DNA of 64,000 bases from Maribacter sp. MMG018 (GCF_018100785.1 NZ_JAGJEC010000002.1:930001-994000); one strand, 5' to 3'; shown: positions 28,101 through 37,508, counted from the stretch's first letter. The notes: generated by a model not told the origin, from the letters alone. Made by a program: numbers and translations.

Positions 28101-29344
28101 TCCAAAACTATGATGAAATAGAAATACTCCAAAATTATTTTAGTCACTTAGGGTATTATATTCCTAAACAGTCTATATCTATTGGTAGAAGATTAGAATT
28201 ATTACATCAAAGTAAGTCTACCTTCAGATTAATTATAGAACATATCGGTCAACTAGAACGTATTATACAGGCTAATCATGTAGACAGTCTAAATATTATT
28301 TTTGACAGTTTCAATCTTTTAGAAAACTATTATTCTGCGCTTAATTCGAACTACTTTAAAAACTTAAACAATAAAAGGTTAAAAAGAATAAATGAAGTTG
28401 ATGAGGATGATTCTGAAAATACTACTATTAAAAATGAAGTCCTGAATACTTCTAAAAAACCAGTAATTAGTGATACCTTTTTTCTTCTAGAATTATTAAA
28501 ACCTAAAATTTCCCATATCCGGGACCTATTGCATTATGCAGATCCGAATCACAGATTATGGATTTTAGATCCAAGATGTAATGATTACAATAGCTTATAT
28601 GAATCTTGGAATGTAAGTCATAGAACTTTAAAGATTTGGAAGGACTTTGAAACCTACGAAGTAGCCGTAAAAGAAGCTGATAAGCATATTGATAGTGTAA
28701 ACCCAATAGAAGATTTACCAATAGATATAGATAGAATAAAAGAGATATTACGGCAAGTATTCCTAAAAGAGTTTGATTGGCGACCTAGTCAGGTTCCGTA
28801 TTTGGATCTTATTATTGAAGGCAATAAAGATCAGCTTATTACTTTGCCAACTGGTGAAGGCAAATCTGTATTATTTCAAGGACCAGCGTTGTTTAAAAGT
28901 GCTTTTACAAATAGGTTGACAATTGTTATAACTCCTTTAAAGGCATTAATGGAGGATCAGGTAGATGCATTATGGGATAAAGGTTTCTTTGGAAGTGTAG
29001 ATTACATAAACTCAGACCGAAGTTCAGAGGTTTATTCTATTTACAGAGCCATGGCAGGAGGGGAATTGTCATTGCTTTTTGTAACACCAGAGCGATTCAG
29101 AAGTCGCTCGTTCAACAATGCACTTCAAATGAGGATTCAATCGGATGGTGGTCTTGAATATGGTGTTTTTGATGAAGCTCATTGCGTATCACAATGGGGA
29201 CATGAATTTAGACCAGATTACTTTAACTGTGCAAAACGAATGGTTAAACTAAAAAAAATAAGTAGCAATAACTTTCCTCTTCTATTGTTTTCTGCCACAG
29301 TATCTGAAAAAATTTACAATGACTTTAATACTATTTTTTCATGA
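25118..29344 (+). CDS. DEDD exonuclease fused to N-half of a RecQ-type helicase
   Basis: 1408 residues, very AT-rich. Residues ~60-110 form a Lys-rich helix. Residues ~512-635 are a DEDDh exonuclease: CFDLETNG, GHNIVEWDIPIL and the late HNAIDDA. A long unassigned middle (~650-1210) follows. Residues ~1215-1405 are the first RecA domain of a RecQ-type SF2 helicase: DWRPSQVPYL, Walker A LPTGEGKS (~1243-1250), PLKALMEDQ, FDEAHCVSQWGHEFRPDY (~1350) and motif III LLFSATVSEK. The protein then stops after IFS. The second RecA domain is encoded by the next ORF, which overlaps by 4 bp. Either two subunits share one motor, or one gene is broken. Confidence 0.8.
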   Translation: MDFKDIEHKYKLDFNGLAAILKERHITLKLDHLNDIPKEWIPIVEESLGIVTSKKQEEKTKNSDQKNIKKKEGIKKKKEIEARKREAIRKSRIKRITTNEHPSLSVAKNKSENTFYAYVKFIGRELDHAFIKRINDINSIASLDIKARDDSDFKIIEDCSTLQRGQIILCKKKSKKHNVAKISSEILEGTISNNNQTTQFIDWLSFDYPIEINKIRTFGFELEDTFVTTNLFYHNNKLRLKKLAVKANEQDIISNMEYIILDSISNVTVPENIQKYIDVYKTNVPVSNFATLVLSQFKKDLSEQQNFINEETINALVEKWQCIDPYLVTYTNIKHDEYFFLFFEMWIKRKLPINFWGGQLIESCIKYLSTTNKSVDTVLANVLQKSHLEIVSSALEIYVNSEFEIINFNEFKVLNVLVSASTLQNKETLKDQILNKLSRELSFELWLNEENGKFDKELAIKIFPNSNLDFQSRILNELSSIDILPLLPFINKVSDSEVEKKVYETLLISIANQLDFICFDLETNGVVVDQIGWVDHKKNENFFSHTNEIDSGLEEFDNCLLSTSTIFIGHNIVEWDIPILSKFEVNIPQNQIWDTLLVEAFLSPEFKNYALVTAHNAIDDAKLTRQLFLNQFWRILYMEDDKLMYLFSYLPSNIVEKIKELKSKKAITWKPLALINSEKRKFFRPQPTPNALVKKLKNKIDALDANNILIVGSDKFKNEILSIKNIKFHCNDATNKDLYKLNKTKIQEIDDTNAWEKQVLLNYVNYNTSLSQPTFWAQLPVSAKIKIENNVDNVLDLFYPSEEIIWSGRNVMYFTIPELLLYQDQLSQLDDINVITVHNDLLSVENKKVLKEVSLDFLMSEIKNDDHIWLKFSGGQSFSELTLEQCEDLEVDIPKPFDNIWIEKVTLNKFNIWGNFNWENLLLTFDISSIEDIQPNAAILKKEQTIIAKISAVETLKNKVIRFNPESLYRSRYWVFQKQLIDQIVDQEKASVLLIQNYDEIEILQNYFSHLGYYIPKQSISIGRRLELLHQSKSTFRLIIEHIGQLERIIQANHVDSLNIIFDSFNLLENYYSALNSNYFKNLNNKRLKRINEVDEDDSENTTIKNEVLNTSKKPVISDTFFLLELLKPKISHIRDLLHYADPNHRLWILDPRCNDYNSLYESWNVSHRTLKIWKDFETYEVAVKEADKHIDSVNPIEDLPIDIDRIKEILRQVFLKEFDWRPSQVPYLDLIIEGNKDQLITLPTGEGKSVLFQGPALFKSAFTNRLTIVITPLKALMEDQVDALWDKGFFGSVDYINSDRSSEVYSIYRAMAGGELSLLFVTPERFRSRSFNNALQMRIQSDGGLEYGVFDEAHCVSQWGHEFRPDYFNCAKRMVKLKKISSNNFPLLLFSATVSEKIYNDFNTIFS

Positions 29345-32300
29345 TAAATTGGATAGACCATAACAAAGAGTACAATCCTATTAGAAAACATATCAAACTT
29401 GGTTTTAAAACGGTTGCAGATACACCAGGAATGATTGATGCTATTGTTGAAGATTTAAAAACAAAAAAATTTGATGAAGCGAAAAGTCGGGTATTGATTT
29501 TTGTAAGAACAAGAAAACAATCAGAGGAAATGACAGCTGATTTAAATAGATGTCTAAAAAAAAATAAACTTCCTTATGCAGGCAAAGCAGATTATTATCA
29601 TGCAGGATTAGAAGGTACTGGTAGGGCTGAAAAATATGAAAGTTATAAAAATGGTGAAATAGTAATTTTAATTGCAACGAAAGCTTTTGGAATGGGAATG
29701 GATATTAAAAACATTCATTTTGTATTTCATTTAGGGCCATCCTCAACTTTTGAAGATTATCTTCAAGAAGTAGGTAGGGCAGGGAGAAATGAAACTTCAT
29801 TTGAAGCTGCCGGTTATTCAAAAAGCAATCCATTACAAGCTAAGTGTTTAATAACACAAGATGATTTTAATAAAATTAAAGATTTACAGCATAAGAACGA
29901 GATTACTTGGTCTCAAATAGAACAAGTACGGACTACAATTTTTAATTATATTTCTAAATTTCGAGTACTTAAAATTGAAAAAGAAAATGCATTTCCATTA
30001 CCATTGGATTTATTAAAGCAAGATATAGAATATGACGAGGTTTATGATAAGGATACCGTGTTTAGAATCATTTTGTATTGGCTAGAAAAATTAAAAAGAA
30101 TTAAACTTGGTGTTTACACACCATCTCAATTACCTATAAAAATACTTCAAGACAATACAGATTTAATAGTCACAAAAACAAAGGAAGAAAATGAACAATT
30201 AAAAAGTTTGCTTAATCTTCTATTACAAATAAAAGGTGATAAGTTCGAAAAGTCAGAAATTGTGATGGTAGATATGCAATTTTTAAAAGATAGATTGAAA
30301 CTTAAAACAACTACAGAACTTTTTAAAGTATTATTTACAGCCCAAAGATTTAAACTTATAATTCTTGAAAGGAATATTAAATTAGAAATTACGCATATTC
30401 GTACACCAGAACTAAAATCATGGAGGTCAAATATAAAATCCCCTATAATAGAGGCAACTTTTGATTTTGCGACTGAAATTTTAAAGATAACCAAACCAGG
30501 TGATCAAGTAGTGCTAGATGATCAAGAGTTAAATTCTAAAATAAAAACTGTTATTCATTCTAATCTCTTACCTGAAAATATTTTTTGGAAAGAAAAAAAT
30601 AAAAAAAACGACCCGGTAACTAAAGAAGGAATCACTGAAAAATTAATTGAAGATTTTAAGAATGTCAGGTCAAAGTTTGCGTTTAAACTAATTAATTTCT
30701 TACCAAGATTAAAACATAAGAGCCATATAGAATATGAAGGAGAAAAAGCTTTTGTATCACAGTTGATCTATAATGGACATTATTCCAATGATATTTCTTT
30801 GAAGGAATTGAATGCCTTCAAAATTGATTTGATAAAATTGATTAATCACATAAGAAAAGAAAATATAAAAAAGGATAAAAAAACATTCAATATAGTAGAC
30901 TTAATTAATCAATTGCTAATAGAAGAAAAAGGAGATGACTATTTTCAAAAACTAATATTTATATCGAAAGGATTAGGTTATTTAAAAGGAGACGGTGGTG
31001 ATTTAGTGCCAATGGGAATTGAACTTTTTATTCATGATTTATCAAAAATTGATATAGAAAATGATACTGATTTAGAATATCAAAAAGAGTTTGACGAAAG
31101 TAATAAAATGAAAGAGTTAAGATTGTTAGCTCTTAAATGTCTTACCGATTTAAAAGATGACGAGCATGACAATTTTATTAAAGGGTATTTTAAATGCTCA
31201 AGTATTAAAGATTTAATACAACTTCTAATTGAAAACTGGAAAGAAAATCACCCTGATTTAGTCGCTTTTAGAGAAGAAGCTTTAAAAGAGGCTAAAGAAG
31301 CTTTAAATGAGAGTCAGAGAAAAGTTTATGATGCTAATTTAAATCAAAACATACAAGTGATTGCCGGCCCTGGAACAGGAAAAACGCATACACTGACATT
31401 AAGAGTGGCACGATTAATTCAAGAAGATAAAATTAACCCAGACAATATTTTGATTTTAGCATATAACCGTGCCGTGGTTATTGAACTAAAAGAAAGATTG
31501 GGTAAACTTTTTAAACAACTAGGATATTCAAAATTAATTCAGAAATTAAAGATTTTTACTTTTCACGGATTTATAAAACATGTTTTAGGGGCTGAACTTG
31601 ATGATTTGGATTTTGATGAATGGACACCTCGGTTCATTCAAATAATGCATAATACACCAGGAACTATTGGTCAGCGATTAGGAACGATAAAGTATGTATT
31701 TGTGGATGAGTTTCAGGATATAACATCGGAGAGGATGGAATTATTGAAATTTATTGCCAATCCAGAAAAAACTAGAATTTGTGTTATCGGTGACCCCAAT
31801 CAAAGTATATATGGTTATGAGCGAGCTAATTTAGGTGGTCCTATGAGTCCACAATCTTATTACGATACGTTCGCAAATATTTATAAGCCAAAAGTATTAA
31901 AACTGAATATTAATTATAGGTCTTATATTGAGATTTTAACGGAGTCTGAAAGATTATTAAGTCGTAATAATTCACGTTTTAAGATGCCAGAATTATTGGC
32001 TTATAACAAAACATCTTCAGCTAATTCACCGGTAGAAATTATAGGTTTCAGAAATAATAGGGTGGATTGGAAATTAAAGTTGCAAGAACTTTTAAGAATT
32101 AATGATGATAAAGGATGCTATCGTCAGATTGCTATTATGTTCCGTTCAAACAATGAGGTATATAGGGCATTTAATATGCTTAAAGATCTTAATTTGAATG
32201 CAAGGTTAAGAGTTCAGGGAGCAAAGGTAGCTCTAACCAAGACAAGAGAGTTTTATGAATTATTAAGAGTTTTAAAATTAAAGAGTCAAAACCAGTTAAC

Positions 32301-33195
32301 CTTAAATTATTTAGAAGAGATTTTAGTTCTAAAAACTACAATATTAAGAGAACATCCAAATTGGGATCAATACATACTAGATGTTTTTCATTGTTTGGTA
32401 TACGAGTTTGAAAAAGAAAAAGATGAAGACTCAACTTATGGGGATTTAATTCAATTTATTGAAGATATCGGACGTAATGATGATGGGCAGTTTGGTAAAA
32501 TATATGAACAGAATATAAAAGAAATAGGGGGAGATAATTCCTTGCAAGAAGTTGTTATTACAACTATGCATAAAGTAAAAGGTTTAGAATTTGATGCTGT
32601 GTTAATACCACCATCATTTTCAAACTTACCAACCACCAGTAAGTTTAACGAAGATGATTTACTTGATTATATTGAAGAGGAAAGACGTTTGTATTATGTA
32701 GCATATTCTAGAGCAAAGAGAAAATTGGTAGTTATAAAATACGATAGAGAGACAGCCTTGGAAGAAGGAATTAGATACACTGTTCCGCCTAATATTTTGA
32801 ATCAACTTGGTATTGCTGTTAATGAAGGCATTGATAAGCTTACATTGTATTGGAGCGCTAGTAATTATGGTAATGGCTGTTTCAATTTTATAAAAAACAA
32901 TGTAAGCCTCGGGGACACTTTAGTATTAAGGCCAATTATCAATGATTATGGAACGTTTTGGTATGCTTTTAAAAATAATCAAAAAGTTGCGTTGCTCTCG
33001 CATGCATTTTCAAATAAAATCAGTCACTTACCTGAAGTTAATGGATTTATAGTTTCTTCTATTTACGTTCATACTTATAAAGAATCATTAATATCTGATA
33101 AAAGGAATAATACAACTTATAGTAATAAATGGAACGAAGAATCAAAAAAACGTGGTTATGTTTATTTAATTGATTTTTCTGGGTATGGAAGTTAA
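29341..33195 (+). CDS. C-half of RecQ-type helicase fused to UvrD-type helicase
   Basis: 1284 residues. It begins with what normally follows motif III of RecQ: RVLIFVRTRKQSEEM (motif IV), YYHAGLEG, IATKAFGMGMDIKNI (motif V, ~115-130) and LQEVGRAGRN (motif VI, ~140-149). A ~450-residue linker without a clear RecQ zinc site leads to a complete SF1 UvrD/Rep-like helicase from ~660: Walker A GPGTGKT (~675-681), FVDEFQDIT (~788), IGDPNQSIYGYERAN, TTMHKVKGLEFDAVL and YVAYSRAKRKL (~1120). The last 100 residues look like a small beta-rich domain. The frame is closed upstream by a TAA at 29326; one extra T in the T6 run at 29334-29339 would fuse it to the previous gene. Confidence 0.8.
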   Translation: MINWIDHNKEYNPIRKHIKLGFKTVADTPGMIDAIVEDLKTKKFDEAKSRVLIFVRTRKQSEEMTADLNRCLKKNKLPYAGKADYYHAGLEGTGRAEKYESYKNGEIVILIATKAFGMGMDIKNIHFVFHLGPSSTFEDYLQEVGRAGRNETSFEAAGYSKSNPLQAKCLITQDDFNKIKDLQHKNEITWSQIEQVRTTIFNYISKFRVLKIEKENAFPLPLDLLKQDIEYDEVYDKDTVFRIILYWLEKLKRIKLGVYTPSQLPIKILQDNTDLIVTKTKEENEQLKSLLNLLLQIKGDKFEKSEIVMVDMQFLKDRLKLKTTTELFKVLFTAQRFKLIILERNIKLEITHIRTPELKSWRSNIKSPIIEATFDFATEILKITKPGDQVVLDDQELNSKIKTVIHSNLLPENIFWKEKNKKNDPVTKEGITEKLIEDFKNVRSKFAFKLINFLPRLKHKSHIEYEGEKAFVSQLIYNGHYSNDISLKELNAFKIDLIKLINHIRKENIKKDKKTFNIVDLINQLLIEEKGDDYFQKLIFISKGLGYLKGDGGDLVPMGIELFIHDLSKIDIENDTDLEYQKEFDESNKMKELRLLALKCLTDLKDDEHDNFIKGYFKCSSIKDLIQLLIENWKENHPDLVAFREEALKEAKEALNESQRKVYDANLNQNIQVIAGPGTGKTHTLTLRVARLIQEDKINPDNILILAYNRAVVIELKERLGKLFKQLGYSKLIQKLKIFTFHGFIKHVLGAELDDLDFDEWTPRFIQIMHNTPGTIGQRLGTIKYVFVDEFQDITSERMELLKFIANPEKTRICVIGDPNQSIYGYERANLGGPMSPQSYYDTFANIYKPKVLKLNINYRSYIEILTESERLLSRNNSRFKMPELLAYNKTSSANSPVEIIGFRNNRVDWKLKLQELLRINDDKGCYRQIAIMFRSNNEVYRAFNMLKDLNLNARLRVQGAKVALTKTREFYELLRVLKLKSQNQLTLNYLEEILVLKTTILREHPNWDQYILDVFHCLVYEFEKEKDEDSTYGDLIQFIEDIGRNDDGQFGKIYEQNIKEIGGDNSLQEVVITTMHKVKGLEFDAVLIPPSFSNLPTTSKFNEDDLLDYIEEERRLYYVAYSRAKRKLVVIKYDRETALEEGIRYTVPPNILNQLGIAVNEGIDKLTLYWSASNYGNGCFNFIKNNVSLGDTLVLRPIINDYGTFWYAFKNNQKVALLSHAFSNKISHLPEVNGFIVSSIYVHTYKESLISDKRNNTTYSNKWNEESKKRGYVYLIDFSGYGS

Positions 33196-33210
33196 ATTTA
33201 ATAATATGCT

Positions 33211-34329
33211 ATGTTGAGCTTCAAAAGGTTTTTAAAAAAAATAAAAGGAACTAAGGACTATAATGTAGATGAAAGTCGGCATCAAGATTATATCTCCTTG
33301 TGGACCGCTGGTTTAAATTATGACTCTAGACATGAGGCCGTAAGAAAGTGCACCTTGAATGAAAAAGTATATTTAGAAAGAGAACCTCAAAATATTAAGG
33401 ACAATAATGCCATTCATGTAAAAAGGAAAAATGGAGATTCTCTTGGATACGTTGGAAGAATGCATGCCCAGCAATTAGCTCCACTTCTAGATCAAAACGC
33501 AATATTCTCATGGGCAAGAATAGTCGCATTAAAATGTGATTTGGTGGAAAACATACACGGTGTAAAAATTGCAATAGCTGTTTCTCCTGAAATCATAACC
33601 TCTAACACTCCTAAGCAAAAAGATATTCATTTCCGATTTGACAAAAGTGAACATAATAATCTTTATTTGTTGTTGGATTGTGATGAAAGAACTCTGGGTG
33701 AAATAATTAAATTACTGAACCAATCTCTATTTGAAATTATTAGATCTGGAGTTAGTTATAGACCTGGTAGTGATGGAAATTTGTATTCTTGGTACTTGCG
33801 ACTTGAGAATAGCGTTGACCAAGAATCCATACATAAGCTATTAAGAGATAATTTTCCAATTCTTAATGAGCGATACAATCATGAACTAGAAGAAGAATAT
33901 TTTGAACTTCAATCAGAAGAAATAGAAGATTTAAAATCACGTAACAAAGTATTAACCGAAGAGTTATCCCATGCGAAAAAAAACCTAATAAAATTTCAAA
34001 GTATTCATAGCCATAGATCCAATCAATTTAAAGATTTGATTAATCTGACTTTACCTAAAGTTCAATTTATGGGTGATTCTATAGATGTTCTTAATAATGA
34101 AATTCAAGACTATTCTGGTCCTTTGAAAAAAATCAAAGAGATTTTGAATAACAATAATTACAAGGCAAAAAAGATTAAAACCCTAAATGGCTGGTTCGAG
34201 TTACACTTTAATACTGGTCAAAGAGACGATGGAAGACTTTATTATAGAAGATGTGCGCATCAACTAGATGTTCTCGTTTCTTTTAAAAAAACACAAAGTA
34301 AGGATATTCAGTTTCTGAAAAAACAATAA
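33211..34329 (+). CDS. HIRAN domain protein with coiled coil
   Basis: 372 residues. Residues ~28-110 are a HIRAN domain: SLWTAGLNYDSRHEAVRKCT, then VYLEREPQNIKDNNAIHVKR and LGYVGRMHAQQLAPLL. In eukaryotic HLTF this fold binds the 3'-OH end of single-stranded DNA; bacterial copies often travel with helicases and nucleases. Residues ~225-265 are a predicted coiled coil (YFELQSEEIEDLKSRNKVL, then TEELSHAKKNL). It lies 15 bp behind the UvrD-type gene and 8 bp before hsdR, so it probably serves the same complex. End-recognition by this protein is inferred. Confidence 0.78.
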   Translation: MLSFKRFLKKIKGTKDYNVDESRHQDYISLWTAGLNYDSRHEAVRKCTLNEKVYLEREPQNIKDNNAIHVKRKNGDSLGYVGRMHAQQLAPLLDQNAIFSWARIVALKCDLVENIHGVKIAIAVSPEIITSNTPKQKDIHFRFDKSEHNNLYLLLDCDERTLGEIIKLLNQSLFEIIRSGVSYRPGSDGNLYSWYLRLENSVDQESIHKLLRDNFPILNERYNHELEEEYFELQSEEIEDLKSRNKVLTEELSHAKKNLIKFQSIHSHRSNQFKDLINLTLPKVQFMGDSIDVLNNEIQDYSGPLKKIKEILNNNNYKAKKIKTLNGWFELHFNTGQRDDGRLYYRRCAHQLDVLVSFKKTQSKDIQFLKKQ

Positions 34330-34337
34330 ATAGAGTT

Positions 34338-37304
34338 ATGGCATTTAACGAACTTAATAGCGTAGAACATTATATTATTCATCAACTGAGCGGGCATAAC
34401 CTAAACAACCAAACGGCCCACGAACCGCGATCAACTTATAGTGCCCAATGGATATATAAAGCTCCGGACCAAATTCAAAGAGGGGTTAACGAAGTTCTTG
34501 TCGAGAAAGAATTAAAAGAAGCTTTGATTCGGCTTAATCTAGAGATAGAAGCCAATCCCGATTTGGCCGACGAAGTTATTTATAAGTTGAGAACGGTACT
34601 TTTAGCCGTGAACCAAGTAGGATTGGTCAGGGCCAATGAGGAATTTTTTAAATGGATGACCGGTGATAAAACGATGCCTTTTGGAGAAAATAATCGTCAT
34701 GTGCCTGTCCGTCTTATTGATTTTGAAGAGTTGACGAACAATACATATATTGTCACCAATCAGTACCGCATTCACCACCGTGAAACCAAGATTCCGGATA
34801 TCGTGATGATGATTAACGGAATTCCTGTTGTGGTAGGTGAGGCCAAGACTCCGATACGCCCTTCCGTAAGTTGGCTAGATGGGGCCCATGAAGTACATGA
34901 TGTTTATGAGAACTCGGTTCCCCAGTTATTTGTCCCCAACATACTTTCTTTCGCCACGGAAGGCAAAGAACTATATTACGGTGCCATACGCTGCCCTATG
35001 GAATATTGGGCCCCTTGGCGATTGGAAAACGACGAAGATGCCATTGCCAAAAGGCTGGGATTGGGCGAAGTGGGTAAAGAATTATCCGATTTGTTGAGTC
35101 CTAGGCGGTTATTGGATATTATGCGTAATTTTTCTTTGTTCTCTACGGACAAAAAGAAGCGTAGGATAAAGATCATACCCCGTTTTCAACAGTACGAAGG
35201 CGCCAATAAGATTGTAGAACGTGTTAAAGAGGGCCGTATTAAAAAAGGTTTGATATGGCACTTTCAAGGTTCCGGGAAATCGTTCTTAATGGTATTTGCC
35301 GCCCAAAAACTAAGGCGCGAACCGGAACTAAAAAGTCCCACGGTTATCATCTTAGTGGACCGGACCGATCTGGATACCCAAATATCCGGAACTTTCAATG
35401 CGGCCGATATCGCCAATGTAGAGACTACAGATAGTATCAAAGAGCTGCAAACTATGTTGGAAAGGGACACCCGTAAGATCATTGTTTCCATGATTTTTAA
35501 GTTTCGAGATGCCAAACCCAATATGAACACCCGGGAGAATATTATTGTTTTGGTAGATGAAGCACATAGAACACAAGAAGGTGATTTAGGGCGTCAAATG
35601 CGGGCAGCCTTGCCCAATGCATTCCTGTTTGGGTTAACGGGCACTCCCGTAAACAAAGCCGATAAAAACACTTTTTGGGCTTTTGGGTCAGAGGAAGACG
35701 CAGGTGGTTATATGTCGCGGTATACCTTTCAGGATTCCATTCGCGACGATGCCACTTTGCCCTTACATTTTGAACCTCGGTTGGTAGATGTCCATGTAGA
35801 TAAGGAAAATATTGATAAAGCATTCGAAGAATTTAAAGAAAGTGCGGCCCTGACCGATGAAGAGGCGGATGCTTTGAACAAAAAATCTGCAAAAATGTCC
35901 GCTTTTTTAAAATCACCGGAACGGGTTGCCAAAATTGTAGCGGATATCGCAACCCATTTTAAAGAAAAGGTAAATCCACATGGTTTTAAAGCCATGATCG
36001 TAACCCCGGACCGTTACGCTTGTGTTCAGTACAAAGAAGAGCTGGATACCTATTTTCCGGAAGAAGCCAGTACTGTTATAATTTCCACTTCGGCCAATGA
36101 CCCCTTAGACTTTAAACAAAAATGGGGAATGGACAAAAGCCGACAAGATAAAATAGTGGATGAGTTCAACGATCCACAATCGGATTTAAAGTTTATTATT
36201 GTTACAGCCAAGCTATTGACAGGTTTTGACGCACCGATACTTCAGACCATGTACTTGGATAAGTCTTTGAAGGACCATACCCTTTTACAAGCAATCTGCC
36301 GAACCAACCGTCTTTTTCCAAACAAGGCCTTTGGGCGAATTGTCGATTATTTTGGTGTATTCGATGATGCGGCCAAAGCCTTACAGTTCGATGAAGAAAG
36401 CATTAAGAGCGTAATTTCCAATCTATCGGAGCTGCGGGAAAAATTACCCAAAGCCATGAAGGATGCCTTAAGCCATTTTGATGGTGTTGATAGAACATTG
36501 GAAGGATTTGAAGGCCTAGAAGCGGCCCAGAACGCTATTAATACCGACAAGAAAAAAGATGCCTTTGCCAAAGATTATAAATATCTGTCCAAACTATGGG
36601 AATCTTTATCACCAGATAGAACATTGGATATATATTATGAAGATTACAAATGGCTATCCCAAGTATTTGAATCGGTAAAACCGGCTGCCGATAACATGGG
36701 GAAATTGCTTTGGTTTTCTTTGGGTGCACAAACCACTAAATTGATTCATGAAAATATCCATGTAGGCGATGTACATCAATTGGACGAGTTTATCTTGGAT
36801 GCCGATGTTATCGAGGAAATATTTAATAATCCCGACCCTAAGAATGCCAAGAAGCTTGAAAAGATTTTGATAAAGCGATTCAAGAAACATGCAGAAAATC
36901 CTAAATTCAAATCGCTTAGTGAACGCCTGGAGGCACTGAGAGATAAAGCCGAACAAGGTTTAATAACATCTATAGAGTTTGTGAAGGAATTATGCAAGTT
37001 GGCCAAGGAAACGGTACAAGCCGAAAAGGAACTGGAAGAATTGATTCAAGAAAAAACACCTAAGGCGGCCTTGACCGAATTGTTCCTGGAACTAAAAACG
37101 GATAAGACTCCTGCCGTTGTAGAACGTATCGTGACCGATATTGACGCTCATGTACGTATAGTCCGTTTTGAAGGGTGGCAGCAGACAAGTAATGGAGAGC
37201 GAGAGGTGCAAAAATCCTTGAGAAAAATTCTATGGGCCAAGTATAAAATTAAAGACCAGGTACTTTTTGACCGAGCCTATGCCTATATCAAAGAGTATTA
37301 TTGA
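34338..37304 (+). CDS. hsdR: Type I restriction endonuclease subunit R
   Basis: 988 residues, normal for HsdR. This is the translocase and nuclease of type I restriction. The N-terminal PD-(D/E)xK nuclease shows Asp154 (IPDIVMMING) and Glu168-x-Lys170 (VVGEAKTP). The SF2 motor shows Walker A GSGKS (311-315), LVDEAHRTQ (DEAH 407-410), GLTGTPV and a helicase C-domain with LLTGFDAPIL and QAICRTNRLFP. A helical C-terminal region, expected to dock on HsdM, follows. GC-richer than the helicase block just upstream, like hsdM1. It closes the cluster and is separated from the founding hsdMMS by about 11 kb. Confidence 0.93.
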   Translation: MAFNELNSVEHYIIHQLSGHNLNNQTAHEPRSTYSAQWIYKAPDQIQRGVNEVLVEKELKEALIRLNLEIEANPDLADEVIYKLRTVLLAVNQVGLVRANEEFFKWMTGDKTMPFGENNRHVPVRLIDFEELTNNTYIVTNQYRIHHRETKIPDIVMMINGIPVVVGEAKTPIRPSVSWLDGAHEVHDVYENSVPQLFVPNILSFATEGKELYYGAIRCPMEYWAPWRLENDEDAIAKRLGLGEVGKELSDLLSPRRLLDIMRNFSLFSTDKKKRRIKIIPRFQQYEGANKIVERVKEGRIKKGLIWHFQGSGKSFLMVFAAQKLRREPELKSPTVIILVDRTDLDTQISGTFNAADIANVETTDSIKELQTMLERDTRKIIVSMIFKFRDAKPNMNTRENIIVLVDEAHRTQEGDLGRQMRAALPNAFLFGLTGTPVNKADKNTFWAFGSEEDAGGYMSRYTFQDSIRDDATLPLHFEPRLVDVHVDKENIDKAFEEFKESAALTDEEADALNKKSAKMSAFLKSPERVAKIVADIATHFKEKVNPHGFKAMIVTPDRYACVQYKEELDTYFPEEASTVIISTSANDPLDFKQKWGMDKSRQDKIVDEFNDPQSDLKFIIVTAKLLTGFDAPILQTMYLDKSLKDHTLLQAICRTNRLFPNKAFGRIVDYFGVFDDAAKALQFDEESIKSVISNLSELREKLPKAMKDALSHFDGVDRTLEGFEGLEAAQNAINTDKKKDAFAKDYKYLSKLWESLSPDRTLDIYYEDYKWLSQVFESVKPAADNMGKLLWFSLGAQTTKLIHENIHVGDVHQLDEFILDADVIEEIFNNPDPKNAKKLEKILIKRFKKHAENPKFKSLSERLEALRDKAEQGLITSIEFVKELCKLAKETVQAEKELEELIQEKTPKAALTELFLELKTDKTPAVVERIVTDIDAHVRIVRFEGWQQTSNGEREVQKSLRKILWAKYKIKDQVLFDRAYAYIKEYY

Positions 37305-37508
37305 CCTTTCAGTATCAACTTCCTTTAAAGACTTATAGTGTCAGAATGAGCTATTACTAAAGTTTAAAAGGTTTACCTTGTTCAAATTATAAAAAAAACG
37401 CAAGAACCGATAAACTGTATTGGAAACAAAGTTATGGGGGTATTGTATTCATAGTAAAAGGTAATAGCTTTTGAACTTGTTTCAAAGTCTATGAAATATA
37501 ACAACAAA
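37305..37508. other. Convergent intergenic region hsdR/mcrC
   Basis: 204 bp between convergent operons. No coding frame and no clear stem-loop terminator is seen. Confidence 0.5.

Noticed and set aside
29326-29345. Programmed -1 ribosomal frameshift at the RecQ split
   Set aside because: The T6 run allows slippage, but no canonical X XXY YYZ heptamer in frame and no obvious downstream stem-loop; kept only as an alternative.
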